Shown here one piece after another: positions 46,901 to 60,800 of a stretch of DNA of 64,000 nucleotides. The position numbers were made by a program, and so were the translations under genes. Every line of letters starts with the position of its first letter. The first letter of the stretch is position 1. Under the pieces are notes generated by a model. That model was given only the letters and a program-made list of their open reading frames with translations. It had not been told where the DNA came from and did not search any database. Origin of the DNA: Linanthus parryae (lineage: Eukaryota > Streptophyta > Magnoliopsida > Ericales > Polemoniaceae); the NCBI GenBank assembly GCA_023055425.1, contig JALGPY010000004.1, positions 59,853,718-59,917,717 of the forward strand, in the 5' to 3' direction.

Positions 46901-49900
46901 TGAGGTTTGCATGACTTATTTGCATCTTAAGTCGACTTATAAGTTTGTCAAAAAATCATAAGAAAAAAGTTGAGTGCATTTGGTGAAAAAGTTTGTCCAC
47001 TTGTAAAATTCAAGAAATGCTTCAAAAGCCAACTTTTTCTACAACCCATTTTTACTTTTTAAGACCAAATCCAACTTATCAGCTTCTTAAGTTCATACCA
47101 AACAAGACTTATAAGCTGTTATAATCCAAAAATGACTTATAAGCTGCTTATAAGTCATACCAAACTCACCCCATGATCATATTCATAGTTATGAATTGCA
47201 AAACTTTTTTTCTAGCTAGCCGAGGCCCGACACAAAATAATGATACATACAGATCAAACTAGAATTTACGCATATGAAACACAAGTTGCGTGGCGAGGGA
47301 AGTAACTAAAACATATGGCAACAGAATCAGCGTTAACTCTTCAGTCCTAGTATTGATCCAATACTGCGTAAAACTATGAACGTATAAAGGGAGGCATACC
47401 TGCATGACCATTTGCAGAAGGTGCATACAAGTGACTGAGCTAGAAAGCCATCCGCTGTTAGCACATATATCTATCATGGCCTGTATGATTCTAATGCTCT
47501 GATCTAACACTGATTTTAAGTCTGTGATATAGTCACTGATTGGTAGCTCCAACTGTGAAAAGTGAGCCTGCAGAAGAAACATCATTAACATAGATAAAAA
47601 AAAGAAGAAATAGTGTAGAATGAAAAGCAATTACCAAAGAGTAGAAAAAAAAGGACATTGTAGACTGTTCATGTATTAATATTCAGATAATGGGGAAAAG
47701 AAACAAAGAGCTAACCTGGAAAAGTAGATTTGCTTTGACATGCGGATCATCTAGGCGGTTTTTATCCACATTATATTTAACTTTCTGAGATAGCGCTTCA
47801 TTGTAGTTTTCCTGCAAAAGAAGAGTTAGGTAAGAAATAAAACAGATAGCTCACATATCTCACCATTTCCTACTAACTACAACTGCTTCATAACAACTGC
47901 AAGTAGGTAGCTCAATTTGGCGGAGGTAACAAAACTAATAAATTCTTTGTCACGTAGGCATATATGCCCAATTGGATGGGGAAAACAGACTGTACAACTA
48001 ACTGTACACACTGGCAAACAGAATATAAAGCCATTAACGTTAAACTTTCACTGCTACATCTAAAATAGGTATCAGGGTAAGAATCAAAGATACACATTTT
48101 GGTTCCTTTCTCAAATGGTCACTGTCCCTGTGATAGAAACTGAGAATTAAAGTGTCTGTATGGAGTGGACAAGCCTCCCAATTACTCAGACAAATACTAG
48201 ACAAATATTCAGTACATAGACTTGGATAATCTTGGGAGCAGATTTAAGGAAAACACAGGAAATAACTGCTAGATAACTGCTACATAACTGCCTACTAGCT
48301 AATAACTTATCTAAACGCCCGGATGGACTGGATGAATGCCACGTGTGCGTCTCCTGGATACGTTCCTATCAGTACAACCCTCCTGGAAAACCGTCTTGTC
48401 CTCAAGGCGGAAATTTTTCTTCCTTGGATTTACTCTGGAAAGATGATTCAGTGAGCTCCATCTGTGGTACTCCTTGTATTTTGTAACGGCGACCATTCAT
48501 GTGAAATATGAGGAACATCTTGTTCCAATTCGCTTGCACAGTACTCAAGGACGCCAGCCACTTGATGCCCAAAATGATGTCAGCACTCCCAATAGAGAAG
48601 GGATAAAAATCATCAGTAATTGTTAATCCTTCGAGTTGTACTCGAATATTGGGGGAAATGCGGTTACATCGTATCACATCTCCATTGCCAATCTGGACTC
48701 CAAATTCAGCCACTTCTTGTACCGGCAATTTAAGATATTCTACCAATGTGTTGGAAATAAAATTGTGAGTTGACCCACTATCGACCAACAGGATGACCTC
48801 TCGGTCGCCAAGAGTGCCTAATAGTTTCATAGTATTGCTATTTTGCTTACCCAAAATGCATGGAAAGAAAGCTCTGCAAGGTTGGCAGAAGTTTCTTTAT
48901 TTCTGCTAGCGTCGTCAATTTGCTCCTCCGTATGCGAACTTTCTGTAAGTTCCATGAGGGATAAAGAGGCTAGTTTGCAACGGTGGCCTGGCGCAAATTT
49001 TTCGTTGCAACGAAAACACAGCCCCTTAGCATGACGATTCTGTCGCTCAGAATCCCAATAACTGGGCTTGGATGGCTGGATGTTTGATGAAAACTCGTGA
49101 CTTTTGGCTGGGGTTGAAGAACCTGGAATACCAAATTCACTAGGACACTGGCTGGATCCTCTTGTTCTCCGTGTCTGACTTAATTTGGATTCAAACTCCA
49201 TAGCCAGACTCATGGCTTTGTAAACACTCCTGGGTTTGTGTATGCGCACATCAGCTTTGAGATCCTCTTGTAAGCCATTAATGAACACGCAGGCCAATTT
49301 GACACCCTTGATGAACGCTTTGCAAACTCTTGCCGATATTGTTGAACAGTCCCTGTTTGACGAATATCGCACAAGTGTTCATCTAGATTCTGAAATTCTG
49401 CAGGCTCGTAGTTTTCATGCAAGGCTTTCACAAGCTCTTCCCAGAAAACTATGGTGCGCTCATTGTTGAGCCAGGAAAATAAATCGAGGGCGTCTCCTTC
49501 GAGATACATGGCGGCTATGTCAACTTTCAATTCATCAACGGAAATACTTCTCTGCCTTTAGGATCCAGCCTCGTGGATCCCCTCCTTCGAATTTCGGAAA
49601 TTCCATTCTTGTATGTGGCCTCCGTGCAGCGACTTTTTACCACCAAGGATTTTCAGCATTATCTTCTTCCCCTTCCGACCATAAAGATCGGCGGAAATTC
49701 TCAGGAATTTCCTTAGCTTTTCCTCTGGCTGCTCTACGGATGGAATCGAGTTGCTGGCCATCATTGGTTTGGGCTTTGAGGGCAGCCATTCAGCTTTCAA
49801 GGCGTCAACAACTTCAAGACGACTTGTTATGGCTGAAAGTTGGGCTGTGATTAGGTCAATGTTTTGGGAAGGCGGGGCTGTGTTGATTGGATTTGACGTG

Positions 49901-51084
49901 GTATTGGTGGGTGGGACTGGTGGGTCTGTAGCGGAATTGCGTGCTATGTTACCTGGACTCGGGTGCGGGTGTCATATCCGGTGTGTATCCGAGAGTCGGA
50001 TTTGCCTATATTCCAAAATTTAAGATTCGGGGACTCGGCTAAAAAGTACCCAGAAATTAGACACGGGTGCGGGGATACGGTACACATGTGTACTTTATAT
50101 GTATTTGTAGCATGGTAGACATGTTCCTATTGTTTGATTTCTGGTGAGTGGGGATTAAATAGGGCCCTCTTTTTATGACACAGGTGACAGGACCATTGTG
50201 AAATAGAACATATATTTCAGGGGTGGTTATTGAAAATTAGTTCAACCTTGGGTCCTCATTAGCAATTCTGGGTTTTTATGCCCTTGCCAGCCGGCCAAGA
50301 ATTATGCTAAAAAAAGAAATAAAGAACAAAATTGGACAATGAAGCCCAAGCCCATTAGTTGTTTACACAACTGAACTCACACTTGTAGCCCAAAATTAAT
50401 AAATTAGGGCTAAGAACAGCCGTTGACTCAGAGGAAGGGGGAGAAGAAGAACGAACTAAGAGGACGGATGACCCAGCGACGAGGATCGACGACGTAGCAG
50501 GAGACAGGAGAGATGGTCGATCGAGCAACCCGGGTGACCTCTAAAGACTTCGTCTTTTCCGACAGCCGACGCAACCTCTCTTTTCTCCGGCCCCACCAGC
50601 CGCGTCGGGGGTGCTACTCCAGGCACCCGCCACAGATCCCATACCCGCACCGGTGTCGGGTCGTATCGACCCGGGTACGGAGCCAATCTTGACGAGTCCA
50701 GGTAACGTAGATTGCGTGTAGTAACCATGTCAGATCGAATGGCTCGGATACCAAAATGATAGAAATTGAGAATTAAAGTGTCTGTATGGAGTGGACAAGC
50801 CTCCCAATTACTCAGACAAATACTAGACAAATATTCAGTACATAGAATTGGATAATCCTGGGAACATATTTAAGGAAAACACAGGAAATAACTGCTAGGT
50901 AACTGCTAGATAACTGCCTACTGGCTTATAACTAATCTAAATGCCTAGATGGACTGGATGAGTGCCACATGTACGTCTCCTGGAATATATTCCTACCCTG
51001 CATTTCCTAGGACAGGACAGAGACTCACCAATATAATAATAAAACATAAAAATGTCTTTAGGTCCTTAAATTTGGTCTCTCCCT

Positions 51085-51142
<58 letters not shown>

Positions 51143-51765
51143 ATATTTTGGAATATATTGGAATACCAATTCTTTTATACAAGATATCACAATCTTGTAA
51201 AGAAGTGCCTTTAAGTAATGAGTCAATTTGGTAATAGCATTATTCCATCTCCATCATCTCTCTCAGGGATGTGTTTACCAGATAACATCTGCAATTTCAA
51301 AACCGTCGGACATCTACAACTCCAAAAAGCCTTGAAGGTCTAACGTTGCTCATTCCTCAATCCTTAGTATAACCTAAATAATGATTTTTATCAAAAAGAC
51401 GAGTAATATAGTGTACCAAAGAGTCTATCATAGCTAAATAAATCACCTCATTGTGCCGCACAGGGAGCTCATTATATTCAGATGCCCCGGCCAGTATGTG
51501 AAGGAATACCTGGAAAGGACACAACCAAGATCATAATTTATTTGTACAAAGTACAAATAGATAGAAACCAAACAATTCATATGACCGAATTTTACTTCAA
51601 GTGATGTATCTGGGCCTATGTTTGAGCCAAACATAGAGACGGTCATATAACCGAGGTAATATTGAGATGCTATTGAACCCAACATCGTAGGCTCTACGCT
51701 ATCTTCATTCATCTTTACACATCCACTGTCTTCCAGATCTTCAAAAGTATCTTGCACCAAGCTGC

Positions 51766-51826
<61 letters not shown>

Positions 51827-54800
51827 GCTTTAGAGAAATGCGCATCTCATCAAAGTTACTTATCAAAACAGGTTCCACTACCGTGCTACTACCTTGACAA
51901 GTAAGAACTCAGAACGCCAGGATCTGTATTCTCTACGCCATAGTAAGCGGGATTCACCATCTGCACGAAAGACGAATTTAAAAAAACAAAAAATTATGAC
52001 TATAGATGAAAGTGTATATGTTCTGATGTACCTCCTGAGTTCACATATACTTGTTCAAAAGATAAAACAAAAAGAACGGACAGATTCACTTTCTTTAAGT
52101 AGATCATCTCCTTTATGCCAATCATAAGTAACACAGTTTAAAAAAATAAGAGTATCTTGAGGCTTATTGCAGGTGATAACTCTATTTGGGTTAAGGAGAT
52201 GCTTAATAGATATGGTTCTCCTATCTCCACAGATGCTTGTAAATCCGCACATTCTAGGGTCTGGAAGCACATTGTGAAAAGTGTGAAAGCTGTGCACAAG
52301 GGCTTTGGGAAGAAGGTGACCACTGGTCTGTCTACTCTGTTTTGGGTAGATAAATGGTTAGGTGATTTTAGATTGATGGATGTGGCTTTGAAACCTCTGT
52401 CTGATGATGATCTCCTCTGCTCTGTTGCTTCTTTCTGGGATTCTGATGTTGGGTGGCTGTTGTCTTCCTTGATTGAGACTCTGCCTTCTGTCTTTCTGGA
52501 GCTTCTTGGCATTGTTTCTCTAAATTTGGATGATGGTGTGGATGATAAGGTGATTTGGAGAGGCTCTTCTACTGGAACTTTTTCTGTGGCTAGTGCTTAC
52601 AATATGGTTTGTGATGAAGAAGGCAGTTCTGTTTTTGATCCTGGTTGGAAGAAAATCTGGAAGTGTGGTGGTTATCAAAGATGGAAGTCCTTGCTTTGGA
52701 TTGTGAGACACACTCAGGAATTGAAGAAAAAAAGAGGTATTATTCCTTGTGCAAATTGTCCCTTTTGCCATATGAATGTTGAAACTACCTTGCATGCTAT
52801 ATGGGACTGCTCTTGGATTTCTGCTACTTGGAGTAAGCTAATTCATCCTAGCCACAGGGGTTGCTTGTTTGATCTTCCTCTTTGTGATTGGGTGGATAGA
52901 AATTTGATGGAGAGTTGGTGTTGCTATGATGATTTGGATTGGCCTCTGGTCTTTGCAGCCACTGTTAGTTATGGTTGGATGTGGCATAATAAGAGTATTC
53001 ATGAAAGAGACTTTTGCTTTCCTAAAGATGGTGATAAGATTATTATTCCTCAAGTTAGAAGAGTGAAGAAGGAGTTGCAAGTTTTGCCTTCTGCAATTCT
53101 TCCCCATCCTGTTCTTTTCAAATGGTGTGCTCCCCCCAGGGGTTCTTGAAGCTTAATGTTGATTTTGCTTGCAGAGATGTTGCTTCTCATGGGTGTGTGA
53201 GTGCTGTGTGCAGGAATCATGGCGGTTCTTGGGTTTGGGGTCTGCAAAGAAGGATTGGGTATGGCTCTGTTCTTCAAGGAGAGCTCTGGGCTCTCTTAGA
53301 AGGTCTCACTACTGTGGTGGAATTTAATCATTCTAAAGTGATAGTTGAATCTGACTCTTTGGCAGCTGTGGAGAGTGTTATTTCTGGAAATGATAAACAC
53401 CCTTACTGGTACCTTATCTGCAAAATTAGAGAGCTCCTTGCTGTTTCTGGGGGGGGGGGGGGGGGGGGGGGGTGTCTTTGGCTCACATTTGGAGGGAGTG
53501 CAATCAGGTTGCAGATTCTCTGGCTAGAAGTTGGCATAGTTTAGCTTTTGAGAAGTGTTTGTTATTGTCTTCTCCTTCTGAAATTCAGTCTTTGCTTATG
53601 TCTGATAGATTAGGTCCTGGTTCTGTTAGGATGGCTTTCTAGGTTTTGTATTCCTCCTTGTTTTACCAAAAAAAAAAGAGTATCTTGTTAGATGCATTGA
53701 GTGATCCACCACTATATCAAAATTTGTATCGTTTTAACTGCAGAAATGGTCTGGTAGGCAGATACTTGTCTATCATTTTGATCCAGTCATATCCTTCACT
53801 ATTTATTAAACAAAATTTTGTGTTGAAATTTATGTTAATGACTGACTTGCTCTCTGTCTTTTACATGAGGATATTGACTCTATAGAGTGAGATACAGACA
53901 GAGACATGGGTTTGGGTCTGGGACCCTTTCTAGAATCTACCGAAGAAAAAGTCTAGAAGAAAGCACATACAAACAACAATAATAGAAGTAGTATACATAA
54001 CACTTACAAGTATAACCAATCAGATATTCCTTCACTGAGTTCGTTTTGTGTAGGCTAGGGAAATGTCGGATTTTGAATGTATTGCATGAAAATGATTGTC
54101 CCAAGATTAAGTTAATTTGATTAAGGGCATTTGATCCTGTTGCATCTGACCATATATATAAGAAAGTTGGACTATCGTCAAATTACTATGTATAGAGAAA
54201 CTAGAATCATTTTTGGGAATAACTATCCAGGCTGCTGTAGTCCTCTAGTAGGGATAGCTTTTGTGGGTTTGGTTCACAGCAGAGGATGTAGAGCGGGAAT
54301 ATGTTACTAACAGTGCCAGTCTCGCATCTCCGGGAGGAACAAGTCATGTGAGTCAAACATAACATTCCTACTCAATCTAATAATATAAATCATCGAAATT
54401 CTGGATAGAACAAGTACATGAAACAGCCTCGAAAAAGTTACTGATACTTACTAATCTCCGAAATAAATAAGTCCAAGTGAGATAATGCACAGCATCCTGT
54501 TTGTGGCAAATTGTTCCGGAGACTATCTCAGCATTAATGTGATTGTGCAACTGCTCCCTCAAACTACTTTCAACTGGAAATGGTTCATAGAGAAACTGCA
54601 AATGGAAAAGTCAACTACTCAATTAATATCGAAGGAGAAGGCTACTTGATTAATTAAATGAGTGAAGGTACCAATCAATATATAACCTTCTTATAGAAAC
54701 TCTTTTTGGGTTCATGAACAAGAATAACAGCTTTCCCATGTTGGTCGTATTGAGGTCGACCCGCACGACCCATCATTTGCAAGATATCTGTGATAGGAAA

Positions 54801-57800
54801 ATCAACATATCTTCTAGCTTTCCCATCATAATACTCTGTCCCCTACATAAGAGATGTAGTTTGTATAAGTTACATTTCCATCGAAGGAAGCCTTAAAGGA
54901 GCATTTTTAGCTGGTGCAAGCTGACAGTACTAATTGTTCAGTACGTTGTCTTAAAGTTTCTTGCACAAGATTTGCGTAAAAAGGTTCGCACTATTAGATG
55001 AAACAAGAAAACAAGGCTGTGAAGGAAGATATCTTGCTGTCTCCAGAACTTCACATAGTGTTTTACTTCGACCCGGTTACTTCTAAGATCAAAAAAGATA
55101 AACTAAATTGTGGCAGGGTATGCGCGACCGACACCAAGTTAGAGATACATCGAAGTTATGATGTCTTGTTTTAGAGAATCAGTACAGAATTGAAACTGCT
55201 TCAAAAAAAATAATTTTCCCCTTAACAACAAAAACATAATGGGAAACATACACACACACACCCAAAAAAAAACTACTATCAAGTCCCTTCACCATTAAAT
55301 GATTCCAAATAGAGTATATACAGATAAAAAAAGGTAGGATATGTGTGTGTGTGTGTGTGTGTGTTAGAGAAGTTTTACTCAGTTTAGGAGGTAATGTAAT
55401 CTCAATTCAGCATAGAACAAATAGATTGTCTCTCTAGAGTCTAGATGCCATTTCTCTTACTAACCTTGATAATAACCAGATGAGCTGGAAGGTTCACACC
55501 CCATGCCAATGTACTTGTGCAAACCAAAACCTGTTGCAGTATAGAGATTGCCAATAATTTACTACAACAAAACACAGTCATAGATATAAAGGGAACTTAT
55601 TCAGTAGATTAATGATTGCCTGAATCTTGTTGTTTGCAAAAAGTTCCTCAACAAGGGATCTGTCCTTGTCATTCAGACCAGCGTGGTGTAATCCTATTCC
55701 AAATTGCAGAGTGTGCCTCAAGTTCTGATCCGTGACTTGGGATAAAATCATCTGAAGATCATCTTCTGACATGGATAGGAACTGCACTGGGTGCTCATCT
55801 GAGGCGGCAAACTTCATTTTTTGGAAACAAAGAAAAGAAGAGGAAGTTAGTGCAGGATGAACACCGTTTCATGTCATGTGATGCGTAGGTGCAGTCTTAT
55901 CCATCCTGGTGAAACCTAAATCATTTGTAACATGCGATTCCGCATTTAATTAAATGAGATCAATTTTGGATTTACCCACCTGAATTAGATCTAGTGCAGT
56001 AAGCCTTGTCTGCCTTCGTGATGAAACAAAAATTAGAACCGGTTTTGTAGGTGAATGAGTACATATGGCAGCGTAAGCAGGTTTGTTCATGCTATTCATT
56101 CGAGGACAGTAAAACTTCCCTGGGTATCCCTGTATGCAGGTGAGAAATACAGATAAAATAAGAGGAAAGCACAACTACAGACAAATGAAAAACTCAATTC
56201 AAGTATGCAAACAAAAAGTCAGCATACAATATGAAATAGTTCTCATGAGAACATCAAGGTAACTGTTCTCGCTCTCATGGCGGACCTCTAATGATGTCAT
56301 AGACAAATAGCAACTTATCGATCTCAGATGGCTTTGCTTGAGTGCAAGTAGCAAATTATTTCCTGAATCCCCAATGCATTGAACTTCATATTGTGAACCA
56401 TACAACTAATCATTTGCCTACCACTAGACTTCACATGCAACTGTATACAAGCCAAGAACAACTCAGGTTCAAGTTCAGTTCTTCACGTTTAGGTTACAGA
56501 GACTACAATGATCCTAGAACAGAGGTAAGGCATAATTCCCCGGGACCTATCTCTTGGTACTTGGTTAGAAATTTTGGTGGTCACCAATCAGGTTAAATGT
56601 GGGATCTCAAGGTCCCTAAGAATTTGTCAAACTAGTTCTCCAGCTGATCAGATATCTTTTTTCCTGCTTCTAATGAACAAAACTTACACTGCCCTGAAAA
56701 CTCATCACCATCTTCATCCAAAAGTTAACAGCTTTGCTATCACAAAAGAGTATATTGCTATCACGAGGCAAGTCGTTCAGATTCAAGAGTTCTAATGTGT
56801 TATAAAAATTTACTAACAGCACAGATCTATATACAATCGAAGGGAAACGATTGCGCTGTTTGGTTACTTGTTACGTACGCAAAAGCACACAGTTCTGAAG
56901 CGAAACCAATATAACGTCATCACTTACCTGAATATGAACTTCAAGAGGTACCGGCCTCACACTAGGCTTGAAATTAAATAGTCCGACCTCCCCAACACCC
57001 AGCCAGTCAGCCAAATCACTAAATAACATATAAATACAAGGATTACCACAAAAGGAAAAAACATCAGTCCATGCCATATTATATGACCATGCCTTACTAA
57101 ATGCATCTGAGCATTCAGTGAATTAATGAAAGGCTGTTTCGGATATATGCCTCAACAGGATATTGATGCTCAAATTAGAACTATGGATGAAACAAACATG
57201 CAGATGCAAAGATGAAGTGTGAATGAAAGAATTAGAAGTCATCATGCTAGAAAACAATTAAAAAACATACTTTGCATTTGCTAAGGCTGTCGAAAGACCT
57301 ACAAACCGAACTGCACGCTCCGTCTGCGAAGATATGTATCTCATTCTTGAAACAATGACCTGGAGACACAAAACTAGATGGTTTTACACTGAACATCTGC
57401 AGGAATGCAGTAAAGGAATTGATAGAAACAATCGAGTGAAGATTTAAAATGTGTTCCCAAGACTTTATGACAAAAACCCCTCCTAAACTATGAAATTACC
57501 TTTTATGTCCCTACATCTTTACTCTTTTGAAAGAGTGAAGAATCTCAATGTGTTAATATGTTTCCTTGACAAAATAATTTCAATTCAGTTTGTTTTAATC
57601 ACTATGTCAATCATATCCACTACACCCTTCCATTGACTACATTGTTTCACAGGCAGTGTGTTGATAGCATCCAAACATTTGACTTCCCTTGTACCATTCC
57701 GGGTTATATTCTTCAAGTTCTTTTATTCGGGCAAAAGGTTGCCGGAAGATAGATTTGATGCACATACAAAATGCTTATGCACGGTAAAAATCTTACACCT

Positions 57801-60800
57801 ACCATAAGGGAATCTAGATGGTCAGTGTGCTGCTTCAATGAACTCATTTGATCCACCCTCCAGGTAACATCGCTTAATTTACTGTTCAAACTTCATTCTC
57901 TCTTAAAACCGTCATTGGCAAGTGGAAATGGAATCTTCTATCCAAATAGGAGAACCACTATGACGATAGAGGTCGCACAATGAGTATGGAATTCACTACA
58001 CTAGGTTGACACTCAATCACTGTACCCAACTCAATCAATTCTTTACTTGAAACATCTCTCCAGTTCGCAGCAGTAGCTACACGAAAATCGGAGGAACACT
58101 AAAGAAATACAAGTAGCCGTAGACGTGTCGTATAAAAATAATTAAAAACAATTTTTATTTGTGCTAAATACAAACAGGTGGTATACCTCAAGAATGGGCC
58201 CACGGTCAGCTCCAAGTAAATGAATCTCATCCAAAATCATAAGCCCGACCTATAGATTAAACAAGATGATTTAGATTAAACCAGAACAGCTATCCCTTCA
58301 GTTTGGAGGAAACAACAGCAGCCACTGATATTTGTACGAAAATTTAAGGTAAACAGTATTAATCTATGCACCTTTGTGACATAGCTTCTACCATGCCAGT
58401 TACGACTAATACCATCCCACTTTTCAGGAGTAGATATTATGATATCGGCCGACAAGAGAGCCATCAAATCCGGAGTATAATCACCGGTCATTTCTACCTG
58501 ATAGAAACAAAATGTTAAAATGTTGAATGATTAAAAGACACTTTACTTATGTGAAACGAGTAGTGAAATTAGCACCATTTTCTTTCCAAGTTGAGGAACA
58601 AGACCCTTTTTCCAGTCATTCATTCGTTCCCGTACAATAGCTTTTAGAGGTGCTATATAAATCACCTGCCAGGGCACAATAATGAATTAAACCACGCCAT
58701 GTCAAGCACATGAAGCATTCAGTGGAACTAAAATATATCCATCAAATGGTAACATATATAAACGCTTACAACGAAGCCAAAATTACCACAGAAACCATTC
58801 ATAAAGCAACCCCCCCCCCCCCAAACCAAAACTGGGCTTTAACGTGAAGATTGTGGCGCGGATATGGAATGGTGAATCAGGTTAATTAGTTTGATTAGGA
58901 AAAATCATAAAACAGTCGGAATATATGTTCCTCTTCTGAAATCTAACAAATATACAAAAAAGAAGCGTGTGCCTAAACTTTTTCTTGTTGGATCCTGATA
59001 GCAATAGCTATCGATATTGTAGCAGTTTGAGAAGCTACGATCTCTGGCTCAGCAATTCGAGACGCTGAAATCTCCAAAACTATGGTTTCTACTAAATTAA
59101 CTTAATTCTTCTTCATTCATTGATAATTAAAAGACTGAGCTGACAGGAATATAAATACTAATTCAACTAACTGCTAATTACCCCAAGACCCCTTAAACAA
59201 TTACTTAATAACGATAAAACCCCCAAACAAATAAAGTAATCTCTTAATAATAAAAATAAACGACTAAATTAATTAACCACGACGCATCCCGTTCCTACGC
59301 CGTGTCCTGATATGGGTTCGTACCCGTATCAACCTCCCTCCCGTTTCTGTTTCGTTTTTTCCAGGATCGTACGGGAAATTGCTTTTACGAGTTGTTGTGG
59401 GACTAATGTAACAATACTCAAAGGGGTTGGCATACTCCTTTCTGGCATACTACTTTTCGAAGACAGTGCTCACCCATATTTTATTGTCTCTACAAAATAC
59501 TCCTCAGTGTACCCTAAGTTCTTCACCATGCCCAATCCTTAAAAGTCTCTCTTCCGCGCTATTGCATCTGAAGGCATATACCAGAGATAAATAAAACCAC
59601 CGAAAGGGTTTTATGTTCGGTATAATAAATTCATTTAGTATTTTTATTTGTCTTAAGCCTGAAGCAGTAAAGCTAACACCATTTATTAGCACACCATCTG
59701 CATTCTGTTCCTCTAGAGTCAATATAAATTTTCTTTTTCTGTGGATTTCAGGATATGTTTCTTCATCTGTGGCTTATTTTGTGGTTTATAGATTCCCCTG
59801 GGTGGAAATTATTTTTGGCATGTTCCTCTTGCAGATTATGATTACTTGATCTCAAGTCTTTACAGTTTTCAGCATGAATGAAATTACTACATCGTCGCGA
59901 ATATTTTAACCGAAATTGGTTACTCTGTTTTGTATTCTGTTGAGAAGTCCCACATCAGACATTCAAGAAAAAGAAAACGAATTAATAAGTTTCATAGGCT
60001 ACTCCCCTCATTGCCAAGGTTTTGAGATGGAACCCCATGGATTCTTATATATTCTATGAAAACCAAAAGATTTAGCAAGTTCAGGCAGGCTTCTTCAGCG
60101 AAAATGAGAAGATGAAGAACATAAAATATCTTAACCCCTACAGGTCCAGCTCATCTTTTGATGCACTTGGAAAAAGTTGAAAAACTTTCAAGATGAAGAA
60201 CAAAATTTCCTTAACTGCAACAAGCAATGAACAAAGTTGAACGTTTTAGTTTTCTTGTGAAGGGGGTCCCTGGCGCAATGGTAAAGTTGTAGTCGCGTTG
60301 TAGTGGAAACAGCTTCATGCAGAGATGCAAGGTTGAGGCTGTGCATTATAGACCCCAAAGTGGGTCCAACCCTTCCCCGACCCCGCGCATAGCGGGAGTT
60401 TCGTGCACCGGGCTGCCTTGTTTCAGTTTTCATGTCTTCACACTTGCATAGATTTAGTCAGTGGAGTGAAGGAGGAAGAAACTTGTTTCAAATCTACTGA
60501 GCTTCACTGAATTATGAAATTCAGTATCTAAAATGACATCATATATTTATATCGTTAATTAGTAAAATTAATACAATATATATTAAGAAATAAATCCACA
60601 TACGTAGTGCGTGGTACTAGATCCAGTTAGATATGAAATTTTGGATACCTTCATCACCGGTAAGTATTTTACATGGGCAAAGAATAAGGGGGGACAATGA
60701 AACAGCCAGGCTTTAGATATAGGATGCTCCCTGCTCAAGGCGCCCAGGCAGCAAAGCAAACTTCCAATGACTAAGATCTTCAAACACTAGATGTGCAAGA

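Larger units (their letters stand above)
48131..50995 (-). mobile_element. Gag-protease-only LTR element (TR-GAG-like) in helicase intron 16
   Basis: LTRs lie at 48131-48371 and 50757-50995 (about 90% identical, TGATAG to CTATCA, the second lacking the last three bases). They are flanked by CCCTG on both sides (48126-48130, 50996-51000). The primer site is TGGTATCCGAGCC on the minus strand (50741-50753). The 2.4-kb interior codes for gag and an aspartic protease only. It lies in the same orientation as the helicase gene. Confidence 0.85.
52160..53675 (+). mobile_element. 5'-truncated L1-type LINE in helicase intron 13
   Basis: The insert is flanked by AAGAGTATCTTG at 52148-52159 and again at 53676-53687 after a short A-run, a typical target-primed insertion. 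It keeps only the end of ORF2. It lies antisense to the helicase gene. Confidence 0.9.

Noticed and set aside
60262..60420. tRNA-like sequence in a helicase intron
   Set aside because: It continues into the known Au SINE body and lacks the paired arms of a tRNA gene.
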